Source: Aquabacterium sp. J223 (GTDB lineage Bacteria > Pseudomonadota > Gammaproteobacteria > Burkholderiales > Burkholderiaceae_C). From it: a stretch of DNA of 64,000 nt. The translations under genes were made by a program, and so were the position numbers. The notes beneath the pieces were generated by a model. It ran no database searches, was not told where the DNA came from, and worked only from the letters and a program-made list of their open reading frames with translations. This document shows positions 57,171 to 64,000 of the stretch, in pieces. The stretch spans positions 4,382,501 through 4,446,500 of the forward strand of contig NZ_CP088297.1 of NCBI RefSeq assembly GCF_024666615.1. The letters run 5' to 3'. Each line of letters begins with the position of its first letter. The stretch's first letter is position 1.

Positions 57171-59084
57171 ATGACCCCCATGCCCACCGGACGTCCCTTC
57201 GTCCCCGCGTTCCCGATCCGCGGCCTGGACGACGTGCGCCGCCTGGAGTCGGTGCCGCTGGCCGAGGCGGTGCCCGCGCGCAGCACCCACGCGCTGTTCG
57301 TCAACAGCGCGGCGGCCTTCGGCGAGCGGACGGCGATCACCTTCCTGCGCACCGCCGACGACCCGCAACCCGTCACGCTGAGCTACGCCGCGCTGCTGGA
57401 CGGCGTGCACCGGATGGCCAATGCGCTGCACGCCCTCGGCCTGCAGCCGCAGCAGGCGGTGTCGGTGCTGCTGCCCGCCTGCCCGCAATACCACCTGGCG
57501 CTGTGGGGCGGCGAGGCCGCCGGCATCGTGCAGCCGCTGAACCCGCTGCTCAGCCTGGACAAGCTGGCGTCGCTGATGAACGCCGCCGGCAGCCGGGTGC
57601 TGGTCGCCTGGGGCGCCGATGACGAGGCCGGGTACTGGTGCAAGGCGCTGGCGCTGCGCGAGCGCGTGCCCACGCTGCACACCGTGCTGCGGGTGGCCCC
57701 GCCGGGCGAGGCGCCGGGGTCGGCGCCGCGGCCGGACGGCGTGCTCGACCTGGACGACGCGCTGCGCGCCCAACCCGGCGACCGCCTGGTCGGCGGCCGC
57801 GTGATCGATCCGGAGGACACTGCCGCGCTCTTCCACACCGGCGGCACCACCGGCGCGCCCAAGCTGGCCCGCCACAGCCACCGGGCGCAGGTCTTCACCG
57901 CCTGGGCCTGCGTGCAGATGCAGGGCCTGCGCGCGGGCGACGTCTCGCTCAACGGCTACCCGCTGTTCCATGTCGCCGGCGTGCTGGCGGCGGCGCTGCC
58001 GTCGTTCGCCGCCGGGGTCCAGGTGGTTATCCCCACGCCCACCCTGATGCGCAACCGCGAGGTGCTGCGGGGTTGGTGGCGGCTGGTCGAGCGCTTCCGC
58101 CCGACCGCGCTGTCGGCGGTGCCGACCGTGCTGGCGGCGCTGACCGAGGTGCCGCTGGACGGGGCGGACATCTCCTCGATCCGCTACTGCCGCACCGGCG
58201 CGGCGCCGCTGTCGCCGGAGCTGGCGGCACGCTTCGAGCGCCTGTTCGGCCTGCACGTGCACGAAAGCCTGGGCATGACCGAGATGGCCGGCATCTCCAC
58301 CATCACCCCGCCCGGTGTGGTGGGGCCGGCGGGCTGCGTCGGCTGGCGCCTGCCGTATTCGCGGCTGCGCATCGTGGCGCTGGACGCCAACGGCGGGGCC
58401 GGCGACCGCGACCTGCCGCCCGGCGAGACCGGCGTGGTGCTGTTCCGCTCGCCCAACCTGTTCTCCGGCTTCGTCGACGAGGCGGACAACGCCCGCGCCT
58501 TCACCGCCGACGGCTGGCTGGTCACCGGCGACATGGGCTGGCTGGACGACGAGGGACGGCTGCACCTGACCGGCCGGGCCAAGGACCTGATCATCCGCAG
58601 CGGCCACAACATCGACCCCAAGGTGATCGAGGACGCGCTGGAAAGCCACCCGGCGGTGAACCTGGCCGCCGCCGTCGGCGCACCCGACGCCTACGCCGGC
58701 GAGGTGCCGGTGGCCTTCGTCACGCTGCAGCCGGGCGCCGAGGTGGACGAGGCGACGCTGCTGGCGCACGTGGCCGCCCGCGTGGACGAGGGGCCCGCCC
58801 GGCCGAAGCGGGTGACGGTGCTGCCCGCCCTGCCGGTGACCCAGGTGGGCAAGATCTTCAAGCCGGCGCTGCGCCAGCAGGCGGCCCTGGCCACGGTGCG
58901 CGACCGGCTGGCCACGCTGTGGCAGGCCGAGGCGCCGACCACCGCACCACCGCCCGAGGTCGACGCCGACGGACCCGACGGCCTGCTCGTGCGGCTGGCC
59001 GCCGACCTCGAGCCCCGGCTGGCGGAAGCGGTGGCCGATGCCGTCGCGCGGCTCGGCGTGCGCCACCGCATCGTCACCGACTGA
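57171..59084 (+). CDS. acyl-CoA synthetase (AMP-binding enzyme)
   Basis: 637 residues. AMP-binding P-loop FHTGGTTGAPKLARHS (about 222-238), the YCRTGAAPLS (A4-like) segment, ESLGMTEMAG and the hinge GRAKDLIIRSGHNIDPKVIE are all present. It would activate a carboxylic acid to its acyl-CoA. A C-terminal extension of about 60 residues follows the normal end. No beta-oxidation genes follow. Confidence 0.9.
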   Translation: MTPMPTGRPFVPAFPIRGLDDVRRLESVPLAEAVPARSTHALFVNSAAAFGERTAITFLRTADDPQPVTLSYAALLDGVHRMANALHALGLQPQQAVSVLLPACPQYHLALWGGEAAGIVQPLNPLLSLDKLASLMNAAGSRVLVAWGADDEAGYWCKALALRERVPTLHTVLRVAPPGEAPGSAPRPDGVLDLDDALRAQPGDRLVGGRVIDPEDTAALFHTGGTTGAPKLARHSHRAQVFTAWACVQMQGLRAGDVSLNGYPLFHVAGVLAAALPSFAAGVQVVIPTPTLMRNREVLRGWWRLVERFRPTALSAVPTVLAALTEVPLDGADISSIRYCRTGAAPLSPELAARFERLFGLHVHESLGMTEMAGISTITPPGVVGPAGCVGWRLPYSRLRIVALDANGGAGDRDLPPGETGVVLFRSPNLFSGFVDEADNARAFTADGWLVTGDMGWLDDEGRLHLTGRAKDLIIRSGHNIDPKVIEDALESHPAVNLAAAVGAPDAYAGEVPVAFVTLQPGAEVDEATLLAHVAARVDEGPARPKRVTVLPALPVTQVGKIFKPALRQQAALATVRDRLATLWQAEAPTTAPPPEVDADGPDGLLVRLAADLEPRLAEAVADAVARLGVRHRIVTD

Positions 59085-59268
59085 CGGCGACGCCCCCACG
59101 TCCAGGAGACCTGCATCGTGCAGCGCCTGGCGCAGGCCGTGGCCGCGATGGCGCAGGCGCGCGACGTGCGCGAGCGCGTCGTCGCCGTGGGCCGCATCCC
59201 GCCGGCCGACACGGCCGAAGGCGTGCAGACCGCCCACCGGCGCAACGCGCCGGTGTGGGAGGCGCCGG

Positions 59269-60897
59269 TCACGGCCTCGGGCGCGACGCTGGATGGAACA
59301 GCAGCGCCCACGCCGCGGCGACGTCGCCCAGCGGCGGCTGCCGCACCACCACGCCCGCGCGCTGCGCCTCGCGCAGCGCATGCCGCAGGTCGGCCGGCAG
59401 CGTGCGGCGGTCGTGCACGTCGACGTCGTGCGGCTCGCCGTCGCTGAGCAGCACCAGCACGGGCTGCCGCGACGGCCCGGTCGTGGCCGCCGCGGCCCGA
59501 CGCAGCACCCGCGTGCCGTGGCGCACCGCCGTCCCGAGGCGGGTGGACCAGGCGCTGCGCAGGCCCGCCGCGCGGGCCGCGACCTCCGGCGACGCGGCCG
59601 GCTCGTCGAACGACTTGACGGACACCCAGCGCAGGTCGTGCCGGGTGTTGGACGCGAAGCCGGCGATGGCGCAGCGCTGGCCGGACCGCTCCAGCGCCTG
59701 GGCCAGCGCGAGCGCACTGCCGCGCAGCGCCTGCAGCACCGTGGTGCCGGCCGCCCAGCCGCCGCGCCGGCGGCCGGCCGCGGGCAGCGGCTCGACGGTC
59801 GACGCCGAGGTGTCGACCAGCAGCAGCACGTCGAGCCGCGGCGGCCGCGGGCGCGGCACCCGGTACAGCCGCTCGCCGCCGCCGCGGCCGAGGCGGCGTT
59901 CGATGGCGGCGTCGAGCCAGGCGCCCCAGTGCGGCACCTCACCGTCCTCCTCCCGGCGCCAGGGGCCGCTGCGGTCCGTCGCGCGCCCGGCCGGCAGCAC
60001 CGGCCACGCCAGGCCCGCCGCATCGCCCACCGGCGCCTCGCGTTCGCGCACCGTGCACCACTGGGGCCGCAGGCCGCCGATGCGCCAATCCCATTCGGGG
60101 TGGCGGTGCACGCGCACGACGGGTGCGTCGTCGGGCGCCGCCTCGTCCAGCGGGCCGGGGGCGCCGGCGGCGTCGGTGCGCGAGGGCCCGGCGGCGGGCG
60201 GCGGCGGCGCGTCGGCCGGCACCTCGATCGGCTGGCCGAGCTCCGGCGGCACCGTCCACAGGTGCGCGTTGTCGTCGCGGTAGCCCGGCTGCGGCCGGTA
60301 GCGGTCGGCGGCGAAGCGCAGCCGCATTTGGCCCAGGTCGCGGCCGAGGTCGCGGGCGATGGCCGGCAGCGCCTCGCGCGGCGGGAGGCCGTCCACCGCC
60401 GCGGCCTCGAACAGCGACCGGCCCTTCGCGACCCAGTGCGCCGGGTCCTCGACCGCGGGATCGAGCAGCGCCTGCGACAGCCGCAGCAGCAGCGCCTCGA
60501 CCGAGGGCAGGCCGTCGCGCAGGCCGGGCCAGGCCCGCACCGCCTCGCCATGCCAGCCACGCCACTGGCGCAGCAGGCCCGGCGAGGCCACGGCGGCGAG
60601 GCGCTCGACGCGCACGTCCTCCAGCACGCCCAGCACCGCCTGCGTCATCGGCCGCAGGCCACGCTCGAAGGGTGCGCCGCCATGGCGCACATGCGCCGCG
60701 ACATGGGCCAGCGCCGCCTGGCGCCAGGCGCCGTCGAAGGCGCCGGCCTCGGCCGGCCACCACACGGTGCCGGCCTCCAGGTGCGGTGCCGTCGCGCGCC
60801 GCCCCGGGGGCAGCGGCTTCAGCGGCGGCGGCTCGGCGTCCAGTCCCTTCAGGTAGGCGCGGCCGGTGCGCAGCGTGGCGTCATGGCCAGCAGGCAT
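59269..60897 (-). CDS. VWA domain protein, NorD/CbbO-like
   Basis: 542 residues. A long N-terminal region is followed by a von Willebrand A domain with MIDAS motif LLLVDTSAST at about residue 360, and LLSDGEPHDVDVHDRR. NorD/CbbO proteins pair with MoxR-type ATPases to activate or assemble metalloenzymes. Here the pair sits behind amiE, overlapping the ATPase gene by 17 bases. The C-terminus ends unusually close to another short ORF. Confidence 0.8.
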   Translation of the reverse strand: MPAGHDATLRTGRAYLKGLDAEPPPLKPLPPGRRATAPHLEAGTVWWPAEAGAFDGAWRQAALAHVAAHVRHGGAPFERGLRPMTQAVLGVLEDVRVERLAAVASPGLLRQWRGWHGEAVRAWPGLRDGLPSVEALLLRLSQALLDPAVEDPAHWVAKGRSLFEAAAVDGLPPREALPAIARDLGRDLGQMRLRFAADRYRPQPGYRDDNAHLWTVPPELGQPIEVPADAPPPPAAGPSRTDAAGAPGPLDEAAPDDAPVVRVHRHPEWDWRIGGLRPQWCTVREREAPVGDAAGLAWPVLPAGRATDRSGPWRREEDGEVPHWGAWLDAAIERRLGRGGGERLYRVPRPRPPRLDVLLLVDTSASTVEPLPAAGRRRGGWAAGTTVLQALRGSALALAQALERSGQRCAIAGFASNTRHDLRWVSVKSFDEPAASPEVAARAAGLRSAWSTRLGTAVRHGTRVLRRAAAATTGPSRQPVLVLLSDGEPHDVDVHDRRTLPADLRHALREAQRAGVVVRQPPLGDVAAAWALLFHPASRPRP

Positions 60898-61714
60898 CCA
60901 CCAGCCCCTGCAGCGCCTCGGCCAGCGCCGGGTCGTCGGTCAGCGGCTGCACGATGGCCAGGTCGCAGGCGCGCCGCGGCGACAGGCCCTGGCCGATGAG
61001 CTGCGCCGCGTGCACCAGCGTGCGGGTGGAGGCGCCCTCCTCCAGCCCCTCGTCGCGCAGGCGCCGGGTGCGGGCCGCCAGCGCGACCAGGCGTTCGGCG
61101 ACGTCCGCCTCGACGCCGCCTTCCCGCATCACGATCTGCTGCTCGTGCTCGGGCCGCGGCGGTGCGAACGACAGCGCGCAGAAGCGCTGCCGGGTCGAGG
61201 GCTTCAGGCTGCGCTCGAAGCTCTGGTAGCCGGGGTTGCAGGACACCACGAGCTGGAAGTCGGCATGCGCCGCGACCAGCTCGTTGCGCTTGTCGATCGG
61301 CAGCAGCCGGCGGTTGTCGGCCAGCGGGTGCAGCACGACGGTGGTGTCGGCCCGCGCCTCGGCGATCTCGTCCAGGTAGCAGATCGCGCCGTGGCGCGCC
61401 GCCAGCGTCAGCGGCCCGTCCTGCCAGCGGGTGCCGTCGGCCTCGAGCAGCCAGCGGCCGACCAGGTCGGCGGCGCCCAGGTCCTCGTGGCAGGCGACCG
61501 TGACCAGCGGCAGCTTCAGCCGCCAGGCCATGTGCTCGACGAAGCGCGTCTTGCCGACGCCGGTCGGGCCCTTCAGCAGCACCGGCAGCCGGCGCGCGTG
61601 CGCGGCCTCGAAGACCTCGACCTCGTCGGCCTGCGGGGTGTACCAGGGCGCGTCGGTCAGGCGCCAGGCGGCCAGCGGGTCGGGCGCGACCGCCGGCCGG
61701 GGAACGGCGTTCAC
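60881..61714 (-). CDS. MoxR-type AAA ATPase (CbbQ/NirQ/NorQ family)
   Basis: 277 residues. Walker A GPTGVGKT (49-56), Walker B CYLDE (112-116) and sensor region VVSCNPGYQSFERSLKPSTRQRF. Family members remodel partner enzymes together with a VWA protein. It is in an operon with amiE (20 bases upstream) and the VWA gene; no rubisco or nitric oxide reductase genes are near. Confidence 0.9.
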   Translation of the reverse strand: MNAVPRPAVAPDPLAAWRLTDAPWYTPQADEVEVFEAAHARRLPVLLKGPTGVGKTRFVEHMAWRLKLPLVTVACHEDLGAADLVGRWLLEADGTRWQDGPLTLAARHGAICYLDEIAEARADTTVVLHPLADNRRLLPIDKRNELVAAHADFQLVVSCNPGYQSFERSLKPSTRQRFCALSFAPPRPEHEQQIVMREGGVEADVAERLVALAARTRRLRDEGLEEGASTRTLVHAAQLIGQGLSPRRACDLAIVQPLTDDPALAEALQGLVDACWP

Positions 61715-61733
61715 GGCGACAGCCGGCGCGGTG

Positions 61734-62774
61734 TCAGCGATGCCCCAGCGTCGCCGGGTTGGGGATGCCGTCGATCGGGCATTCCTCGGTGCCGACGGTC
61801 GAGCGGGTGATGGCCTCGACCTGCTTGCGGGTGGCCTCCGGGTCGGCGATCCACTTCGAGTAGAAGTCGTAGGGGCAGGCCGCCACGCCGGTGTCGCCCT
61901 CGCCCGAGTTGATCTTGCCGGTGTAGCCGCGGTGCAGCAGCTTGAACAGGTGGTTCTCGCTCTGCGCGTTCTTGCGGAAGTCGCGGATCAGGCTCTTGCT
62001 GAGCGCGGCGTACTGGATGCCGTAGTCCTCCTCGCCGCATTCGCCCAGCGTGCGGCCGTCGAAGCCGACGATGGCGCTGTGGCCGAAGTAGCTGTAGACG
62101 CCGTCGAAGCCGGCGGCGTTGGCCACCGCCACGTAGACGTTGTTGGCCCAGGCCATGGCCTTGGCCATCAGCACCTGCTGGTCCTTGGCGGGGTACATGT
62201 AGCCCTGGCAGCGCACGATCAGCTCGGCGCCCTTCATCGCGCAGTCGCGCCAGATCTCGGGGTAGTTGCCGTCGTCGCAGATGATGAGGCTGATCTTCAG
62301 GCCCTTCGGGCCTTCCGACACATAGGTGCAGTTGCCCGGGTACCAGCCCTCGATGGGCACCCACGGCATGATCTTGCGGTACTTCTGCACCACCTCGCCC
62401 TGGTCGTTCATCAGGATGAGCGTGTTGTAGGGCGCCTTGTGCGGGTGCTCCTCGTGCTGCTCGCCGGTGAGCGAGAACACGCCCCACACCTTGGCCTTGC
62501 GGCAGGCCATGGCGAAGACCTCGGTCTCGGCGCCCGGCACGGTGGACGCGGTGTCGTACATCTCCTTCGAGTCGTACATGATCCCGTGCGTCGAGTACTC
62601 GGGGAAGATCACGAGGTCCAGGCCGGGCAGGCCGAGCTTCATGCCCTCGATCATCTTGGCGATGTTGCGCGCGTTCTCCAGCACCTCGGCCTTGGTGTGC
62701 AGGCGCGGCATCTTGTAGTTGACGACGGCCACGCCGACGGTGTCCGCGCTGCTGGAAATGTCGCCGTGCATCAT
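61734..62774 (-). CDS. amiE: aliphatic amidase AmiE
   Basis: 346 residues, the length of the Pseudomonas aeruginosa enzyme as I recall it. Catalytic residues fall at the same numbers: Glu59 in FPEYST, Lys134 in KYRK, and Cys166 in IICDDGN. It hydrolyses short aliphatic amides such as acetamide to acid and ammonia. Nitrilase superfamily, cytoplasmic. It is first in an operon with an ATPase and a VWA gene; the palindrome shared with urtA lies 63 bases upstream. Confidence 0.95.
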   Translation of the reverse strand: MMHGDISSSADTVGVAVVNYKMPRLHTKAEVLENARNIAKMIEGMKLGLPGLDLVIFPEYSTHGIMYDSKEMYDTASTVPGAETEVFAMACRKAKVWGVFSLTGEQHEEHPHKAPYNTLILMNDQGEVVQKYRKIMPWVPIEGWYPGNCTYVSEGPKGLKISLIICDDGNYPEIWRDCAMKGAELIVRCQGYMYPAKDQQVLMAKAMAWANNVYVAVANAAGFDGVYSYFGHSAIVGFDGRTLGECGEEDYGIQYAALSKSLIRDFRKNAQSENHLFKLLHRGYTGKINSGEGDTGVAACPYDFYSKWIADPEATRKQVEAITRSTVGTEECPIDGIPNPATLGHR

Positions 62775-62836
62775 GGTGGACCGCTCCTCTGTCTTGACGG
62801 GCGGCCATTGTTGGAACGGCGCGGCGCACCGGCCCA

Positions 62837-62852
62837 TACGTCGATCGACGTA
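62837..62852. promoter_or_regulatory. 16-bp palindrome upstream of amiE
   Basis: TACGTCGATCGACGTA is perfectly self-complementary and identical to the core of the palindrome near urtA at 42585. It lies between amiE and the HVA1 gene, both leftward. Confidence 0.65.
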
Positions 62853-62873
62853 GCGGCGCGGCGCCGCCGCGGG

Positions 62874-63101
62874 TCAGCGCGCCTTCTTCTTCAGCGCCTC
62901 GGGCTTGTGGATGGCGGTCCTGCCGGTCTTGTCGCTCTTCACCTCGAACTGCGGCTCGCCGCTGCTGGCCTTGGCGGTGTGGCCGCCGGCCTTGGCCTTG
63001 CCCGTGACCTTGCGCACGACGGTGCCCTCGGTCTCGCCTTGGGAGGTGTTCCAGCGCACGGCATCGCCGGGCTTGAGCGAATCGGACGTTGAGCGGGCCA
63101 T
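62874..63101 (-). CDS. HVA1/DUF2945 family small protein
   Basis: 75 residues: SLKPGDAVRWNTSQGETEGTVVRKV, then HTAKASSGEPQFEVKSDKTG and a basic tail. It matches the hypervirulence-associated TUDOR-like (DUF2945) family, with unknown role in bacteria. A GGGAACG-N4-TTGC box lies 37 bases upstream. Confidence 0.8.
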   Translation of the reverse strand: MARSTSDSLKPGDAVRWNTSQGETEGTVVRKVTGKAKAGGHTAKASSGEPQFEVKSDKTGRTAIHKPEALKKKAR

Positions 63102-63137
63102 GGCGGACGACGGTGGAGCCTCGATGCGGCTGCGGCG

Positions 63138-63152
63138 GCAAGCGGCGTTCCC
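63138..63152 (-). promoter_or_regulatory. GGGAACG-N4-TTGC promoter-like box (copy D)
   Basis: Minus-strand GGGAACGCCGCTTGC, 37 bases from the HVA1 start; the divergent RlmN-like gene lies on the other side. Confidence 0.6.
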
Positions 63153-63194
63153 CGGGGCGCTGCCGCGACAATCGGCACCGCTGCCCCATCGACC

Positions 63195-64000
63195 ATGAAC
63201 GCGCCCCTTCCCGACCCCGCCACCCTGGACCCGGCCCTGCGGTCGTTGTCCGCCGTGCGCGAGCGCCTGGCCGCGGCCGGCGCGCGGCCCGCCCATGCCG
63301 ACGCCGTGCTGCGCCGCTGGCTGGGCGCCGTCACCAAGCGGCGCGACGAGCACTGGCTGCCGGCCGGCGTGCGCGCCGGGCTGCCGGCGCTGCTGCAGGG
63401 GCTGGACGGCCTGGCCCGGGTGCGCGACGAGCACCCGGCGGCGGACGGATCGAGCCGCCTCTTGGTGGCGCTGGCCGACGGGCAGACGGTGGAGTCCGTG
63501 CTGCTGCCGCGCGACGGCGTCTGCGTGTCCAGCCAGGTCGGCTGCGCGGTGGGCTGCACCTTCTGCATGACCGGCCGCGGCGGCCTGCTGCGCCAGCTCG
63601 GCAGCGCCGAGATCGCCGCGCAGGTGGTGCTCGCGCGCCGCCGCCGGCCGCTGCGCAAGGTGGTGTTCATGGGCATGGGCGAGCCCAGCCACAACCTCGA
63701 CGCGGTGATGGAGGCGATCGAGCTGCTGGGCACCGTGGGCGGCATCGGCCACAAGCAGCTGGTCTTCTCGACCGTCGGCGACGAGCGCGCCTTCCGGCGG
63801 CTGCCGCAAGGACCGGTGAAGCCGGCGCTGGCGCTGTCGCTGCACAGCGTGCACGCCGAACGCCGGGCGGCGCTGCTGCCGCAGGCGCCGCGCTGGGCGC
63901 CGGCCGAACTGCTGGGCACCGCGCTCGGCTACGCCGAGTCCACCGGCCACCCGCTGCAGGTGCAGTGGACGCTGATCGAGGGCGTCAACGACGGCGAGGA
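63195..64000 (+). CDS. RlmN-like radical SAM RNA methyltransferase (partial)
   Basis: At least 268 residues, cut by the window end. The radical SAM cluster CAVGCTFC is at about residue 115-122, after SSQVG, and GMGEPSHNLDAV follows, as in RlmN/Cfr family proteins. These methylate adenosine in 23S rRNA (RlmN also in tRNA). It is shorter at the N-terminus than true RlmN, so may be a paralogue. Confidence 0.8.
   Translation, partial: MNAPLPDPATLDPALRSLSAVRERLAAAGARPAHADAVLRRWLGAVTKRRDEHWLPAGVRAGLPALLQGLDGLARVRDEHPAADGSSRLLVALADGQTVESVLLPRDGVCVSSQVGCAVGCTFCMTGRGGLLRQLGSAEIAAQVVLARRRRPLRKVVFMGMGEPSHNLDAVMEAIELLGTVGGIGHKQLVFSTVGDERAFRRLPQGPVKPALALSLHSVHAERRAALLPQAPRWAPAELLGTALGYAESTGHPLQVQWTLIEGVNDGE

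Noticed and set aside
59118-59447. GTG-started frame after the acyl-CoA synthetase
   Set aside because: A good AGGAG site precedes it, but only about 50 codons lie outside the VWA gene, and the rest is a shadow. No family recognised; it may be a gene remnant.

Overview
The window looks like a chromosomal segment of a high-GC betaproteobacterium, most likely of the order Burkholderiales. The evidence is very GC-rich coding sequence, short intergenic gaps, many ATGA/GTGA overlaps, and Burkholderiales-typical families (DUF4148, urtABCDE, PuuD/PuuE, an AmiE of canonical length). I cannot name the genus. No rRNA, tRNA or CRISPR array was seen.

Layout. 1-12 kb: a lipoprotein, an Lhr-type DEXH helicase, a CPA-type antiporter, a very large patatin-like membrane protein, and small housekeeping or unknown genes (VOC, TFIIB-type zinc ribbon, DUF488, DUF3147, DUF2061). 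12.1-16.6 kb: a chromosomal integron, with an IntI integrase reading rightwards and a leftward array of six lower-GC cassettes separated by five recognisable attC sites. The cassettes include SMI1/KNR4 and DUF7674 immunity-type proteins and one gene interrupted by an in-frame TAG. 16.6-36.1 kb: a large purine-catabolism island. It holds urate hydroxylase (PuuD), a GntR regulator, allantoinase (PuuE), a fused OHCU decarboxylase/allantoate amidohydrolase, an M20 hydrolase, an NMT1-type ABC transporter, two further lone NMT1-type binding proteins, two guanine-deaminase-like CDA enzymes, a 2OG-Fe(II) oxygenase, a VOC protein, a Rieske oxygenase and ureD. Two leader RNAs in this island match the NMT1/xanthine-I riboswitch pattern, and one starts just behind a sigma54-like promoter. 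36.6-42.4 kb: urtABCDE urea transporter on the opposite strand. 42.6-53.9 kb: mixed genes including a PQQ-type sugar dehydrogenase, an HD-GYP protein, pirin, WrbA, a two-subunit CoxL/CoxS-type molybdenum hydroxylase, an SDR, IF-1 and several small stress-like proteins. 54-64 kb: GspB/GspA, a histidine phosphatase, an acyl-CoA synthetase, an AmiE amidase operon with a MoxR-type ATPase and a VWA protein, a TUDOR-like HVA1 protein, and the start of an RlmN-like radical SAM protein.

How the genes fit together. Much of the window serves organic nitrogen: guanine/xanthine/urate to allantoin, allantoate and urea, plus urea uptake and aliphatic amide hydrolysis. urtA and amiE share an identical 16-bp palindrome, suggesting one regulator. 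Four small or stress-like genes share an exact GGGAACG-N4-TTGC promoter-like box at the same distance from their starts, suggesting a second regulon.

Caution: four otherwise intact genes (antiporter, patatin, GntR regulator, gspB) each break by one base in or next to a G/C run. This looks more like indels in the assembly than four independent gene deaths.
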